From: Chloroflexi bacterium TSY
Lineage (GTDB): Bacteria > Chloroflexota > Anaerolineae > Caldilineales > Caldilineaceae
Length of the DNA: 64,000 nucleotides
Direction: 5' to 3'
Assembly (NCBI GenBank): GCA_019217005.1
Contig: JAHBNG010000065.1
Coordinates: forward strand, 14,144-78,143
In this document: positions 26,937 through 37,414 of the stretch, piece by piece
Numbering within the stretch: the stretch's first letter is position 1
How the letters are laid out: each line of letters opens with the position of its first letter
Program-made: the position numbers and the translations under genes
Notes under the pieces: generated by a model
Database searches by the model: none
What the model was told of the DNA's origin: nothing
Seen by the model: the letters and a program-made list of their open reading frames with translations, nothing else

Positions 26937-27018
26937 ATGGAATAACCCTTGGATACCATGCTGAATGGATATCATAAATGGAATAACCCTTGGATACCAT
27001 GCTGAATGGATATCATAA
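26937..27018. repeat. 41-bp exact tandem duplication
   Basis: Two abutting identical 41-bp units (26937-26977 and 26978-27018) containing ATAACCCTTGGATACC, in the tatA upstream region. Confidence 0.9.
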
Positions 27019-27189
27019 TAAGCTATCAAATACCTGATAAAGTCTTATCAGAAGACAACTATACATTGCATTTACAAACGATTATACCACTCTCTTGAAG
27101 TCAACGCCAACTATTGAAATTATCTAATTTGTTATATATACATTCAGGTCACTATCCTGATCCGGAAACTGTCTGTTATAATAGGTATT

Positions 27190-27735
27190 ATGGATCAAGA
27201 AGCTATCCAGCAGAATAATGCCGATCTCAACGTGCAGGGTGTTGGGGCATTTAGCGCTGCTGTTCGCGATCAAGCAAATAGATTCAACTCAAATTGGCTT
27301 GGAAAAATCCGGTTTGTCCTTTGGATCAGTGAAAGATATGCAAACATCTGCTTGCGCGACCTATGGCGACCAATGCGTTTCTTGAAGCAACTAATGGGCA
27401 AACCACCGATTGAATTTGGTACAGACGGATTCCGCCCAGATCTGGTGGACGATTCCGCACCAGCTCGCCACTACACAGCATTTGTCTTTACTGGTTTCTG
27501 GCTTCCCTACCCTTTGGCATTTATTGCCTTATGGCTTTGGGAATTTCTGGGCTATCTTCGCTACAATTGGCAATGGAGTCAAAAGGACATGGCGATGGGA
27601 CTGATTGGAATCCGTCATGGAAGAGAAGTACGACGCCACGGACCGACTGTATTATCCGATCTGATTCTACGTGACTTGGCCGAACCGGGCAACGACATAC
27701 GCAAAGTAAGACCAGACAAAGCCTCATCATCGTAA
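27190..27735 (+). CDS. Unrecognised protein with one or two membrane segments
   Basis: 181 residues that I do not recognise. The first 90 residues are mixed; residues about 95-120 (FVFTGFWLPYPLAFIALWLW) are strongly hydrophobic, with aromatic residues; the C-terminus is basic and ends SSS. A TATAAT box at 27177-27182 lies close upstream of the ATG. The stop TAA overlaps the TAAA duplication of an IS at 27737-29402. Without that IS, coaX would start about 30 bases after this stop, so the gene was probably the first gene of the coaX-coaBC-yvcK operon. That suggests a housekeeping or envelope role; the function is unknown. Confidence 0.65.
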   Translation: MDQEAIQQNNADLNVQGVGAFSAAVRDQANRFNSNWLGKIRFVLWISERYANICLRDLWRPMRFLKQLMGKPPIEFGTDGFRPDLVDDSAPARHYTAFVFTGFWLPYPLAFIALWLWEFLGYLRYNWQWSQKDMAMGLIGIRHGREVRRHGPTVLSDLILRDLAEPGNDIRKVRPDKASSS

Positions 27736-27836
27736 AGCTTTACTTTCTGGTAAAAGAAAAGAGATGAGGTGAGAAATGTGACAAAAAGCGGTTAGCAGTT
27801 CATCCTAAAGGTAGAGAACCCAAAAAGGAGGAAGGA

Positions 27837-29270
27837 ATGCTAACCGCGCCAGAAATAACTATAGCAGTACTGATGAATGTATTGCAAGTAACGCCGATGG
27901 GAACAAACGTAAATGTAATGCGTCTGATGTGGGCAATGCTGAATGGGTCGTTTCTGAAAAGTCGAGGAGCAATCCATAGCGCATTGAAAGAAAGCGGGTT
28001 TGAAGATGAGGAGCTCCGGCGAAGCTGGTGGAGCTTTCGATATGGATCATGGGATATCACAAGTCTGCTGGGGTCGTGGCAAGAAGAAGTGGAGTGGAAA
28101 GGGGAATGGGAGGCAAAAAAGTTAGAAGGGTACCGAGTGAAAAGCATAGATATCACAGGGTTCTGGCGACCGAAGCTGCAAGGGAAAGTGAACCGACTCT
28201 ATAACTCAACGGCTCGTCGGGCATTGCCCGCGCTCATCTTTGGAGTGATGATAAGCTCGGGGGAGATAGGCGGGAAGCGAGTGCCACTGCTCAAGGCAAT
28301 CATGAGATGCACGGTTGGAACAAAGGAAAGTGAGTTTCGGAAAAAGCTGCTGACAGAGACGAAGAAATCACTGGAGTCAGACGAAGTGGCGGTGGTCGAT
28401 GCCGGGTTTACAATCAGAGAAATGCTAGAAAGCGGCATAGACCGATTTGTCCTGCGGGAAGCCATTAACTGCACAGTGCGCCGCAATGAGTTCCCCAAAC
28501 GCAAAGGAAAAGGCAGACCACCTGAATATGGTGATATTGTGCGTCCGCTCTCTCGCAGCTATAAGGGAAAGCGCCTCGAGGCTACAACTCCGGACTCGTC
28601 TGGTCGCTTTCTATAGTGGTCGCCTGATTTGCTATCAAGCATGGCACAATCTCGTCCCCAGAACAACCAAGGTGGATACAGCCAACCGTACCTACTCGAT
28701 TTACGTCATTCAGGATCCGGCCTACAACACACCTTTGGTTTTGGCGACCGTTATGACTTTGCAGCCTGAAACCATTTATCTTGTCTACCTGGAACGCTGG
28801 CCTGTTGAACCTCCCCCCTTGGCTTCCAAGCAGATGATTGGCTTACATCGTCAATTTGTTCATGCCGATGAGGCTTGTTTCCGCTTACCTGAACTGGGGC
28901 TGCTGGCTGGCAATCTTCTTTCCCATTTAGCCGCTTCTCTTCCTCCCATACCGACTGGCTACTGGGATCGAGAGCCTCAATCCACTCCCGGCAGGCTGCG
29001 CCGTGTTCTCGCGAGTGCTCTTTTTCCAACTCCTGACCAACTCGACCCTGACTTTCGGAAAAAGGCCTCGGTTTCAGGGGTGGTTCAGAATTAGGTTTAC
29101 ACTTTTGATACATAGATAAAAATCTATATGAGGTCATTTTCTGCCTGAGCATGGCTCAAAGTAGAAAATATAAACATCTTTTCTCTTTGCAAAAATGTAA
29201 ACCTAATTGTCCGCCTAAAATGAACCACCCCCGGTTTCACACCATTTACCTAAAGGCGTTCTCGCTCATC
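27837..29270 (+). pseudogene. Transposase of IS-B, frameshifted and interrupted
   Basis: ATG at 27837 follows AAGGAGGAAGG. The first frame runs to 28616 with candidate catalytic Asp residues in SIDITGFWRPK and VAVVDAGFTIRE. The sense then moves to another frame near 28600 (VAFYSGRLICYQAWHNL), which carries LVYLERWPVEPPPLASKQ, a likely catalytic Glu region. A 155-bp MITE at 29077-29231 (duplication CGGTTTCA) then ends the frame; beyond it HHLPKGVLAHRRLNAAA and the native stop can be read. So the transposase has one frameshift and one insertion and is unlikely to be active. Confidence 0.8.
29077..29231 (+). mobile_element. 155-bp MITE family, copy 2 (nested in IS-B)
   Basis: Same sequence and orientation as copy 1 with rare differences. 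CGGTTTCA is repeated at 29069-29076 and 29232-29239. Inserted into the transposase of IS-B, so it is younger than that insertion. Confidence 0.92.
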
Positions 29271-29432
29271 GCCGCCTCAATGCCGCTGCTTAAACTAGCC
29301 GAGCACTATTTTTACATTTTATCCCGTTTTTTCAGGGTGGATTCTTTTTTCCGCCCCTTTCGGTTTGCCCTTTGTCACTCAAGCCTTTACCAGAAAGTAA
29401 AGTAAATCATCAATCCAAAATTGTAAATTACT

Positions 29433-30197
29433 ATGCTTCTTTGTATCGATATCGGCAACACCAACATTATGCTTGGACTTTTCGAAGCTGATCTACTTGG
29501 TCCCCATTGGCGTTTGGCAACGATCCATGAACGCATGCCGGATGAATTTGGGATGCAGCTGCTTGCTTTGCTTAACTATGCATCAATTCAAGCCGAACAG
29601 ATCACGGATGTTGCAATTGCTTCCGGCGTTGCGCCATTGACCAGTAAATGGAGCGAGGTTTGCCGCACGTACTTAGGGTGTGATCCAATCGTGATCACAG
29701 CTGAAATGAAGACGAACCTGACAATCCTTTATGACCCGCCCAGCGCCCTCGGTGCCGATAGAATTGTAGACGCCGTTGCTGCCTTTCACCGCTACGGTGG
29801 GCCGCTCTGTATTGTTGATTTTGGGACAGCCACAACTTTTGAAGCTGTCTCCGTACAAGGTGAGTATGTTGGCGGTGCCATTGTTCCAGGAATCAACATA
29901 TCGGCTGATGCCCTCTATGAACGGGCAACCAAATTGCCCAAAGTTGACCTTGTACGCCCTCCTGCAGCGATTGGGAAAAACACAATACACGCCATGCAAT
30001 CGGGGTTACTCTTTGGCTATGTAAGCATGGTTGAGGGCATGGTGGCACGCTTTAAGACAGAGTTAGGCGATGAACTCCAAGTTGTTGCCACGGGCGGACT
30101 GGCCCCCATCATCGCAAGAGAGACCAAGATCATAGATATCATCGAACCTTGGTTGACGCTGGATGGTATTCGCATGGTCTATGAGATGAACCAATAA
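29433..30197 (+). CDS. coaX: Type III pantothenate kinase
   Basis: 254 residues. Phosphorylates pantothenate, first step of coenzyme A synthesis, using the ASKHA fold. CIDIGNTNIMLGLF is the N-terminal phosphate motif; LGADRIVDAVAA near residue 108 and VDFGTATTFEAV near 128 are the pantothenate- and phosphate-binding motifs of CoaX; GGAIVPGINIS follows. ATG at 29433 has no clear ribosome site, and the IS-B right end is only 30 bases upstream, so its native promoter or upstream coupling has been displaced. Followed 15 bases later by coaBC, with yvcK overlapping; the three form an operon. Confidence 0.95.
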   Translation: MLLCIDIGNTNIMLGLFEADLLGPHWRLATIHERMPDEFGMQLLALLNYASIQAEQITDVAIASGVAPLTSKWSEVCRTYLGCDPIVITAEMKTNLTILYDPPSALGADRIVDAVAAFHRYGGPLCIVDFGTATTFEAVSVQGEYVGGAIVPGINISADALYERATKLPKVDLVRPPAAIGKNTIHAMQSGLLFGYVSMVEGMVARFKTELGDELQVVATGGLAPIIARETKIIDIIEPWLTLDGIRMVYEMNQ

Positions 30198-30212
30198 TAT
30201 CCATTTTCTACC

Positions 30213-31430
30213 ATGATCGATCACCCTCTGAAGAAGAAAAAAGTTGTCCTGGGAGTTACGGGCAGCATTGCTTGCTATAAAGCAGCGGATCTGGCCAGCA
30301 AACTTACCCAAATAGGCACATCCGTTGATGCGATCCTCACACGTGGCGCATGCAACTTTGTGACACCCTTGACCTTCCAATCGGTTACCACTCGTAGAGC
30401 TTACACAGATGATGATCTATGGGGCAATGAAGCCCATGTTCTCCATGTGGGACTTGGTCACGAAGCGGATGCAATCCTGATCGCACCCGCCACAGCGAAC
30501 ACGATTGCACGCTTGGCCCATGGTCAATCTGACAATTTGCTCTGTCTGACGGCGATTGCAGCCACCTGTCCGCTCTTTCTGGCTCCTGCAATGGATGGGG
30601 GCATGTTTACACATCCAGCGACCCAAGCGAACCTGGCTTTACTGCAGCAGCGAGGGGCTATTCTCATCGGACCAGCAGAGGGGCGTCTAGCTTCTGGGCT
30701 TGTTGGACAAGGAAGGATGAGTGAACCAACAGAAATTTTGGGACAGTTGCGCTATCAACTTTCACGTGGTGGCCCGTTGGCAAATCGCACAATTGTGATC
30801 ACAGCTGGTGGAACACGAGAAGCGTTGGATCCAGTACGTTTTCTGACCAACCGCTCGTCGGGTCGGCAAGGATTTGCGTTGGCCCAGGCAGCACTCGATG
30901 CAGGAGGTAACGTGATATTGATTACATCAGCAAACGACCAGCCTGCGCCTCATGGTGCTTCATTGCTCTCCGTGACAAGCGCAGAGGAGATGGCTGATGC
31001 GGTATTGGCAGCAACGGAAACAGCTGATGCGCTGCTGATGGCAGCCGCTGTAGCAGATTTTCGCCCCGCGCAAATCGCAGAACATAAGATCAAAAAACAA
31101 GATGGGATCCCCTCAATCGAGCTGACACCAACGCCTGACATTCTACAATCTGTAGCAGAACAGAAGGATCAGATGGGAAAACCCGATCTACTGATTGGTT
31201 TTGCAGCGGAAAGCCAGAATTTACTACAGAATGCACGAGATAAACTAGAGCGCAAAGGACTCCATTTTATTGTGGCCAATGATATCAACGCCACAGATGC
31301 AGGGTTTGCTGTCGAGACAAATCGCGTCACAATTTTGCACAGAAATGGAGAAGTCGAAAAGCTACCTCTCATGTCTAAAGCGGACGTCTCCATGCATATT
31401 GTTCAACATGTCATCGATCAACTGGTATGA
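30213..31430 (+). CDS. coaBC: Bifunctional phosphopantothenoylcysteine decarboxylase / phosphopantothenate-cysteine ligase
   Basis: 405 residues. N-terminal flavoprotein decarboxylase (CoaC): [17 protein letters not shown], the catalytic His in [33 protein letters not shown] and GRMSEP. C-terminal ligase (CoaB): [40 protein letters not shown] and KIKK, which bind CTP and the substrate. It converts 4'-phosphopantothenate plus cysteine to 4'-phosphopantetheine. Next to coaX, so three early coenzyme A steps are encoded together. Stop overlaps the yvcK start as ATGA. The start at 30213 has only a weak ribosome site. Confidence 0.95.
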   Translation: MIDHPLKKKKVVLGVTGSIACYKAADLASKLTQIGTSVDAILTRGACNFVTPLTFQSVTTRRAYTDDDLWGNEAHVLHVGLGHEADAILIAPATANTIARLAHGQSDNLLCLTAIAATCPLFLAPAMDGGMFTHPATQANLALLQQRGAILIGPAEGRLASGLVGQGRMSEPTEILGQLRYQLSRGGPLANRTIVITAGGTREALDPVRFLTNRSSGRQGFALAQAALDAGGNVILITSANDQPAPHGASLLSVTSAEEMADAVLAATETADALLMAAAVADFRPAQIAEHKIKKQDGIPSIELTPTPDILQSVAEQKDQMGKPDLLIGFAAESQNLLQNARDKLERKGLHFIVANDINATDAGFAVETNRVTILHRNGEVEKLPLMSKADVSMHIVQHVIDQLV

Positions 31431-32866
31431 AATCAGTCGGAATCGTTCATTGGCAAGATCTGATCATCACTCTAATCGCTGGATTCTGTTTCGGTGTAGG
31501 ATTCATGCTTCTAGGTTCCAATCGTGTCGTGGGGATTCTTCTCTTGCTCCTTGGGTTCGTATGCTCGCTGACATGTACTCGGCGAGCTTGGCAACTGCAT
31601 CGTCATTCCTCAGACGCTCAATTCTCCAATATTAAAGATGGTCTACAAGCGTCTAATACAAACCTGGCCTCAAAGGAATATTCAGAGCAGCAGAAGGCGC
31701 AACAATCGGCCTCGGAGCCATCCCTGATCTCTTCTCCAATCATAGAGAAACTCCCATCTTCCAAGCATTTGCTCGCTGGACTGGATACATCTGGACCAAA
31801 AATCGTCGCGATTGGGGGTGGGACCGGAATGCCCCAGCTTCTACGCGGGTTGCGGGAGTTTACAGACTCCATCACAGCGATTGTGACGGTGGCAGACGAT
31901 GGAGGAAGTAGTGGACGCTTGCGACGTCAAATGGGGCTTCTGCCGCCTGGTGACTTTCGCAACAACATTGCTGCGCTGAGCGACTCTGAAGATTTGATGA
32001 TGCGTCTCTTTCAATATCGATTTGCCCACCACGAAGTTGCGGATGATTCGCTCACGACGAGCGAGTTGGCTGGCCATAGCTTCGGAAACTTATTTATCGC
32101 GACAATGGCATCCGTTACGGGCAGCTTCGAATCTGGGTTGGCAGAAAGCAGCCGAATTCTTGCGGTTCGCGGACGCGTCTTGCCAAGCACCCTAGAACAG
32201 GTGGCTCTTTGTGCAGAAGTTCGCCGATCAAATCAATCGAGTGATTCAACAAATGAAGACGAATTGATTCTCGTGGAGGGAGAGAGCCAAATTCCAGAAG
32301 CAGGAGGACAAATTGAGCGTGTTTTTCTCAAACCAGAATCTGTACGTGCCTATCCCGAGGCAATCCGTGCGATTCTACAAGCCGATCTGATCGTCGCTGG
32401 TCCAGGAAGCTTCTTTACCAGCATCATCCCAAACCTATTGGTTCCGTCAGTCCGCGAAGCAATTTGTGCCTCCCCAGCACCGGCCATCTACATTTGCAAT
32501 GTGGCGACTCAGCCAGGCGAAACCGACAATTATTCAGTGTCTGATCACATGTGGCAGTTACGTCGTCATGCAGGACATGCCTTTACAACTGCATTGGCCC
32601 ACTGTCCACTCATGGTCAGTGAAGAGATAGAGAATGAAGAAAAGGATCCAATGCGAGAACGGATCAGGAGCGAACCAGTTGCCTTACCAAATCAATCGGA
32701 GCAAGATGGAATGGTCACCGATACAATCGGACGAATGACCATTACATATCGATTATTTACCGGTGATCTCGTCGACTCAAAGCGTCCTTGGCGACATGAT
32801 CCGGTGAAATTAGCAACACGTTTATTAGAAGTTTATGGAGAGTGTCGAGGGGGTGGTTCATTTTAG
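31427..32866 (+). CDS. yvcK: YvcK/CofD-like gluconeogenesis factor with N-terminal membrane helices, C-terminus altered
   Basis: 479 residues as present. Residues about 10-50 form two hydrophobic helices ([18 protein letters not shown] and [15 protein letters not shown]), then a linker, then the YvcK domain: [17 protein letters not shown] near residue 127, [50 protein letters not shown]. The family binds UDP-sugars and supports cell-envelope metabolism in Bacillus. ATG overlaps the coaBC stop. A 155-bp element (32850-33004) replaces the end: ECRGGGSF now, where ECRDINNRT and TAA followed natively. Only a few residues change, so function is probably kept. Confidence 0.9.
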   Translation: MKSVGIVHWQDLIITLIAGFCFGVGFMLLGSNRVVGILLLLLGFVCSLTCTRRAWQLHRHSSDAQFSNIKDGLQASNTNLASKEYSEQQKAQQSASEPSLISSPIIEKLPSSKHLLAGLDTSGPKIVAIGGGTGMPQLLRGLREFTDSITAIVTVADDGGSSGRLRRQMGLLPPGDFRNNIAALSDSEDLMMRLFQYRFAHHEVADDSLTTSELAGHSFGNLFIATMASVTGSFESGLAESSRILAVRGRVLPSTLEQVALCAEVRRSNQSSDSTNEDELILVEGESQIPEAGGQIERVFLKPESVRAYPEAIRAILQADLIVAGPGSFFTSIIPNLLVPSVREAICASPAPAIYICNVATQPGETDNYSVSDHMWQLRRHAGHAFTTALAHCPLMVSEEIENEEKDPMRERIRSEPVALPNQSEQDGMVTDTIGRMTITYRLFTGDLVDSKRPWRHDPVKLATRLLEVYGECRGGGSF

Positions 32867-33004
32867 GCGGACAATTAGGTTTACATTTTTGCAAAGAGAA
32901 AAGATGTTTATATTTTCTACTTTGAGCCATGCTCAGGCAGAAAATGACCTCATATAGATTTTTATCTATGTATCAAAAGTGTAAACCTAATTCTGAACCA
33001 CCCC
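32850..33004 (-). mobile_element. 155-bp MITE family, copy 3
   Basis: Inverse orientation to copies 1 and 2. GTGTCGAG is repeated at 32842-32849 and 33005-33012. It alters the yvcK 3' end. Confidence 0.92.
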
Positions 33005-33230
33005 GTGTCGAGATATAAATAACCGTACATAAACTCTGACTTTCGACTCCTCTTGTGCTACAATAGCCTGTTATACTCACCCGGAAAAGTTTTATCCTGT
33101 TTCAACTCCAATAGAGACGCCACTTAAACATCGGACAACGGAGTTGGTACTTTCAAAGTGAACATTGACCAATGTTGAAATGCTCTGGTTACAAGAGATA
33201 TGGTATAAAATTTTTTTTGGAGAATTATAT
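33005..33230. other. Intergenic remnant with repeat end
   Basis: Contains the native yvcK stop, the repeat end TAGAGACGCCACTTAAAC (33112-33128) and a weak TACAAT box. No gene seen. Confidence 0.5.
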
Positions 33231-34780
33231 ACTCGATAGTTGTGAAATGAATATTTTCCAAATTTGACAAAAGAGACAAAAGTCATCTCAATAGATTGCA
33301 TCAAGAAAAAAGTGCGAAAAAGGAGCCATCAAGATGCAATTGCCGATAGTGAATGTAGCGCCACTGGTCAGGGAGCATAGCGAAACCTTTCGTTCAGTAT
33401 TTGCCAATCGTAAACAGTTTCGCCACTTTGAAAACTATCTGACGGGTCTGATGGTCTTGGACAACAAAAGCATGGCAAATATTGCCCGCTGCATTCTAGA
33501 TAGTGCAGATAAGACGAATATATCACGGTATCTGAGTGAAGCTCCTTGGCGAGCCGAAAAACTCAATGATGAGCGTATAGGTTACATGAAGTCAGAGACA
33601 GCACAATACCAACGTTCAGAGTCAGAATCGGTATTAGCGATTGACGATACACTATGTGAACACGTGGGAAGTCTGTTCGAGTATATCGATACACACTACA
33701 ATCATAGCAATGGTCAGCATCCACTGGCTCATAACTTAGTCACAAGTCACTATGTCAGTGGCGCTGTTCGTTTTCCGGTCGATGCAAGTATCTACCGACG
33801 GTACGAAGAGTTTACCGACTGGGAAGCATTTGTGGAAAACCATTTCCCAGTGACTGAGATTCCCAAGAAAAAGAAAGAACGAACCGCTTTTCATAAACGA
33901 GTGGATAGCCACCTATTAACTGACCCCGCCTTTCGAGGGCTAGACGAAGCGTTTAAGACCAAGATAACCATTGCCAGTGAACTGGTTGAAAAGCTGTTGA
34001 ACGAACCCTTATCTTTGGTTGGGCTCTCTTCGATGGTTGGTATCTCGCTCCAGATCTTCTAGCTGTACTCGATCGTCTGAATAAAGATTGGATCAGCATC
34101 TTGAAGTGCAATCGCAATCTGGAGACAAATAGCTTTCGTTTGCGAGATGAAGACGGTCAGCCGATAACTTTCGAGGGCCACATATTAAAGTCAAAGAGTT
34201 GGTCCCCTACATCCCCCAGAATGCCTACAAACCTGTCACCATTGATGGTCGTACTTACTATACCTTTACCATGACTGTGCGTATCCCTTCTATCGGCAAG
34301 GTACGCATCGTGATTAGTTTTGATAATCCTGAATTGCAAGGCAATTAGGCCGTTTTAGTGACCAATCGCACTGATTGTAATGCCAAACGCATTCTCTCGA
34401 TTTACCTGCTTCGTTGGCCTATCGAGACGGTTTATCAGGATGGTAAACAACTGCTTGGCCTTGATGAATATTGCATGCGAACTGCCCACGCCTTTCAAAA
34501 ACATTGGTCTCTGGTCTTCGTGGCTTATTCTCTCTTGCACCTTGATTGTTTGGGACCATCATTGGCTAAAACTCAATTCTCGCCCAAATCCCTTGGTGAG
34601 GCTACTCGGCAGCAAGCTCAGTCACTAATTCAAGATCTCATCTTGACTGCACATCATGCCTTGAATGACGGACAGGAGATTGCAGAGGTCTTCGCTACCC
34701 TTTTCGTCAAACAGCAGGCCTGCTCTGCTTAATTTTGACTTTGTCAAATCCGGCACCTGCTCAAAATACAACTATCGAGT
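33231..34780 (+). mobile_element. IS701-like insertion sequence, degenerate (IS-C)
   Basis: 1550 bp bounded by ACTCGATAGTTGT (33231-33243) and its exact complement (34768-34780), in a TATATA-rich target. It carries a broken IS701-type transposase. Confidence 0.75.
33334..34732 (+). pseudogene. IS701-family transposase, broken
   Basis: ATG at 33334 follows AAAGGAG. The first frame (to 34062) is a typical IS701-like N-terminus: ENYLTGLMVLDNKSMANIAR, the catalytic Asp in LAIDDTLCEHVG, and NLVTSHYVSGAVRFPVD. A frame change near 34040 leads to DWISILKCNRNLE, VTIDGRTYYTFTMTVRIPS and a TAG after DNPELQGN. A last segment (34358-34732) holds LRWPIETVYQDGKQLLGLDE with the catalytic Glu and KHWSLVFVAYSLLHL. 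At least one frameshift near 34180 more and one stop are needed to explain the sequence, so this copy is dead. Confidence 0.85.
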
Positions 34781-35135
34781 TATATAGAGTGGGCATCAAT
34801 GATGATGTTCACGAACATATCTATTTGGTATGTTCACAACAAGCTGGCCTCCATATTGTTCCCAACCACAATGTGCTTTATGAGGTTCAAAATTATAGCA
34901 CTCGCGCATAAATTCAATTAAATCCGGCTGTTATACGCAACCGAAAGTGCTCAGATTTATTTAAGTTTATAGCAGTGCTTAGTATAACCGCATCATCTAA
35001 ATTCGGCTCTGTATGAAAACAGACAAATATGCGCTTGTCAACCGAAATTGTGCGAACGACCGATTCTACCTTATAGAACGGATCCATCATTGCCCAATTT
35101 TCTTGGATGAGCCCAAACAATAGAAGGAGAAATAA
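34781..35135. other. Upstream region of gap with a dispersed repeat
   Basis: No gene seen. Includes the 77-bp repeat at 35037-35113 that ends 22 bases before the gap start and probably contributes to its leader. Confidence 0.5.
35037..35113. repeat. 77-bp repeat ending GATGAGCC, copy 2
   Basis: Starts GTCAACCGAAATTGTGCG and ends CAATTTTCTTGGATGAGCC; aligns with 21569-21644 at both ends, with a divergent centre. Confidence 0.55.
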
Positions 35136-36146
35136 ATGGCAACAAGGATTGCAATTAATGGTTTTGGCCGCATCGGGCGGCAGGTCACAAAAGCATTGTT
35201 GGAAAATCATAAAGATAGCTTCGATCTAGTCGCCGTTAATGACTTAAGTGACGTCAATACAAATGCCCATCTGTTTAAGTATGATACAAATTATGGTATT
35301 TATCCCGGCACCGTCGAAGCAGATGACAATGATATCATCATTGATGGTGATCGACTCAAAATTTTAAGCGAACGAGATCCTGCAAAGTTGCCCTGGGGTG
35401 ATTTGGGTGTTGAGATTGTGGTAGAAAGCACCGGTATCTTCACCGAGGCAGAAAAGGCGGCGCTTCATATTCGAGCTGGTGCCAAGAAGGTCATCATTAG
35501 TGCCCCAGCCAAAGGTGAAGATATCACAATCTGTATGGGTGTCAACCACGATAAATATGATGCCAGTCAACACCATGTGTTAAGTAATGCCAGCTGCACC
35601 ACAAATTGTCTTGCACCAGCTGCCAAAGTGGTCAACGATACATTTGGTATCGTGCAGGGTTTAATGACCACGGTCCACTCCTATACAAGTGATCAGCGCG
35701 TTGTTGATCTGGTCCACAAAGATTTACGACGAGCTCGTGCGGCTGCCATGAACATCATCCCCACAAGCACTGGCGCAGCCAAAGCCGTCGCTCTCGTTGT
35801 ACCGGAGTTGCAAGGTAAATTTGATGGGATGGCGATGCGCGTTCCAACTTCGACTGTCAGCGTTGTTGATTTTGTTGCAAAAGTGAACAATCCTGGCAGC
35901 ACAGCGGATTTACTGGCAGCATTCGATGCAGCAGCAGGCGGACCGATGAAGGGCATCTTGGCTGTCAGCCGTGAGCCATTGGTCAGCAGCGACTACAAAG
36001 GGAATCCTTTTAGCAGTATTATCGATGCTGACTTCACAGCTGCTTATGGCGATCTCGTCAAGGTTGTGACTTGGTATGACAATGAGTGGGCCTACAGTGT
36101 ACGCGTGACAGACCTCGCTAAGTATATTGCCGACCAGGGATTATAG
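35136..36146 (+). CDS. gap: Glyceraldehyde-3-phosphate dehydrogenase, type I
   Basis: 336 residues, normal length. [17 protein letters not shown] binds NAD; the active-site segment is [12 protein letters not shown] with Cys near residue 154; [14 protein letters not shown] carries the catalytic His; [18 protein letters not shown] binds phosphate; [12 protein letters not shown] closes the protein. It catalyses the oxidative phosphorylation of glyceraldehyde-3-phosphate in glycolysis and the reverse in gluconeogenesis. ATG at 35136 follows AGAAGGAGAAATAA. Its stop is seven bases before the pgk start, so gap-pgk is an operon; tpiA is 5.5 kb downstream beyond mobile elements. Confidence 0.97.
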   Translation: MATRIAINGFGRIGRQVTKALLENHKDSFDLVAVNDLSDVNTNAHLFKYDTNYGIYPGTVEADDNDIIIDGDRLKILSERDPAKLPWGDLGVEIVVESTGIFTEAEKAALHIRAGAKKVIISAPAKGEDITICMGVNHDKYDASQHHVLSNASCTTNCLAPAAKVVNDTFGIVQGLMTTVHSYTSDQRVVDLVHKDLRRARAAAMNIIPTSTGAAKAVALVVPELQGKFDGMAMRVPTSTVSVVDFVAKVNNPGSTADLLAAFDAAAGGPMKGILAVSREPLVSSDYKGNPFSSIIDADFTAAYGDLVKVVTWYDNEWAYSVRVTDLAKYIADQGL

Positions 36147-36153
36147 ATTGAGC

Positions 36154-37326
36154 ATGGCAAAATTGAAAATCGAGGATCTTGACTGGGCAGGCAAAAAAGC
36201 TCTGGTACGCGTGGATTTCAACGTGCCAATCGATCAGGGGCGAATTCGTGATGATATGCGCATTCGGGCAGCCCTGCCTACCATTCAAACCTTGTTACAT
36301 CGGGAAGCAGCACTCATTCTCATGAGCCACTTGGGGCGTCCCAAGGGCGCTCCGGATCCTGCCTACAGTCTTCAACCCATCGCGAGCCATTTAGGCACAC
36401 TCGTGGATGCACCGGTTCACTTTGTGAACGATACAACGGGAAATCAGGCCCAGATCGCGGCAAACAATCTGAAACCAGGGGAGATTCTTGTCTTAGAGAA
36501 TACGCGTTTTGACGCGCGCGAAACTGCGAACGATATCGAGATGGGGCGGCAATTGGCTGCGTTGGCTGATGTATACGTGAACGACGCATTGGGCAGTGCA
36601 CATCGTGCCCACGCCAGTACCGAAGCAGTCGCTCATTTTCTGCCTGCTGTAGCGGGACTCTTAATGGAAAAGGAGCTCGCTTACTTGGGCGATGCCTTAG
36701 AAAAACCGGAAGCCCCATTTGTTGCGATTTTGGGTGGAGCCAAAGTGAGTGACAAAATTGCCGTTATCGAAGCATTGATGAAGAAAGTTGATGTGCTCTT
36801 GATAGGTGGCGGTATGGCCAATACCTTCTTGGCTGCTCAAGGATATGAGATGGGAGACAGTTTGGTCGAACAAGACGCAATCCCAACTGCCCACGCATTG
36901 CTGCAGAATGGCTCAGGCATCATCCACCTTCCTGTGGATCTGCGTGTTGCGGATCGATTTGCAGCAGACGCAGACAATGAGATTGTTAGCGTTGACGATG
37001 TGCCAGAGGGTTGGACGGCGCTTGATATCGGAACAGCCTCAATCGCCCACTATGCGAATCGACTTGCAAGTGCAAAGACTGTCGTTTGGAATGGACCCAT
37101 GGGGGTCTTCGAGTTTCCTGTCTTTGCGCAAGGGACAGTTGCCATCGCCGAAATTCTGGCCAATCTCCAGGGTGCCACGACAATTATCGGTGGCGGTGAC
37201 AGCGCAGCAGCTGTCCAACAAGCAGGATTATCCGACAGGATGTCACATGTCAGCACCGGCGGTGGTGCGAGCTTAGAATTTCTGGAAGGGAAAGAGTTAC
37301 CTGGCGTTGCGGCGCTAAGAACCTAA
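36154..37326 (+). CDS. pgk: Phosphoglycerate kinase
   Basis: 390 residues, normal length. [81 protein letters not shown] and [13 protein letters not shown] are the substrate- and nucleotide-binding signatures in order. It makes ATP from 1,3-bisphosphoglycerate. I chose the ATG at 36154 ([20 protein letters not shown]) and not an in-frame start at 36127, which lies inside gap. Seven bases separate it from the gap stop, so it is translated from the gap message. Confidence 0.97.
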   Translation: MAKLKIEDLDWAGKKALVRVDFNVPIDQGRIRDDMRIRAALPTIQTLLHREAALILMSHLGRPKGAPDPAYSLQPIASHLGTLVDAPVHFVNDTTGNQAQIAANNLKPGEILVLENTRFDARETANDIEMGRQLAALADVYVNDALGSAHRAHASTEAVAHFLPAVAGLLMEKELAYLGDALEKPEAPFVAILGGAKVSDKIAVIEALMKKVDVLLIGGGMANTFLAAQGYEMGDSLVEQDAIPTAHALLQNGSGIIHLPVDLRVADRFAADADNEIVSVDDVPEGWTALDIGTASIAHYANRLASAKTVVWNGPMGVFEFPVFAQGTVAIAEILANLQGATTIIGGGDSAAAVQQAGLSDRMSHVSTGGGASLEFLEGKELPGVAALRT

Positions 37327-37414
37327 CGAATTGTGAATTGTGAAGTCTAATTAAAAATTTTGGTTCAACAGGATCTCATGTGGTTGACAGCATCGAATGA
37401 ATTCGACGCCTGTT

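Larger units (their letters stand above)
27737..29402 (+). mobile_element. Insertion sequence IS-B between an orphan gene and coaX
   Basis: About 1666 bp (1511 without the nested MITE). Ends GCTTTACTTTCTGGTAAAAG and, reverse-complemented, CTTTACTTTCTGGTAAAGG. TAAA is repeated at 27733-27736 and 29403-29406. It carries a DDE transposase gene and was later hit by a 155-bp MITE. Family not assigned. Confidence 0.8.

Noticed and set aside
26937..27018. Two identical 41-bp tandem units, considered as a minimal CRISPR array
   Set aside because: The units abut without spacers, only two copies exist and no cas genes are present; it is a simple tandem duplication.
34781..34860. GTTCACGAACAT/ATGTTCAC inverted motif as an operator for gap
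   Set aside because: It is short, imperfect and about 300 bases from the gene, with no promoter boxes near it.
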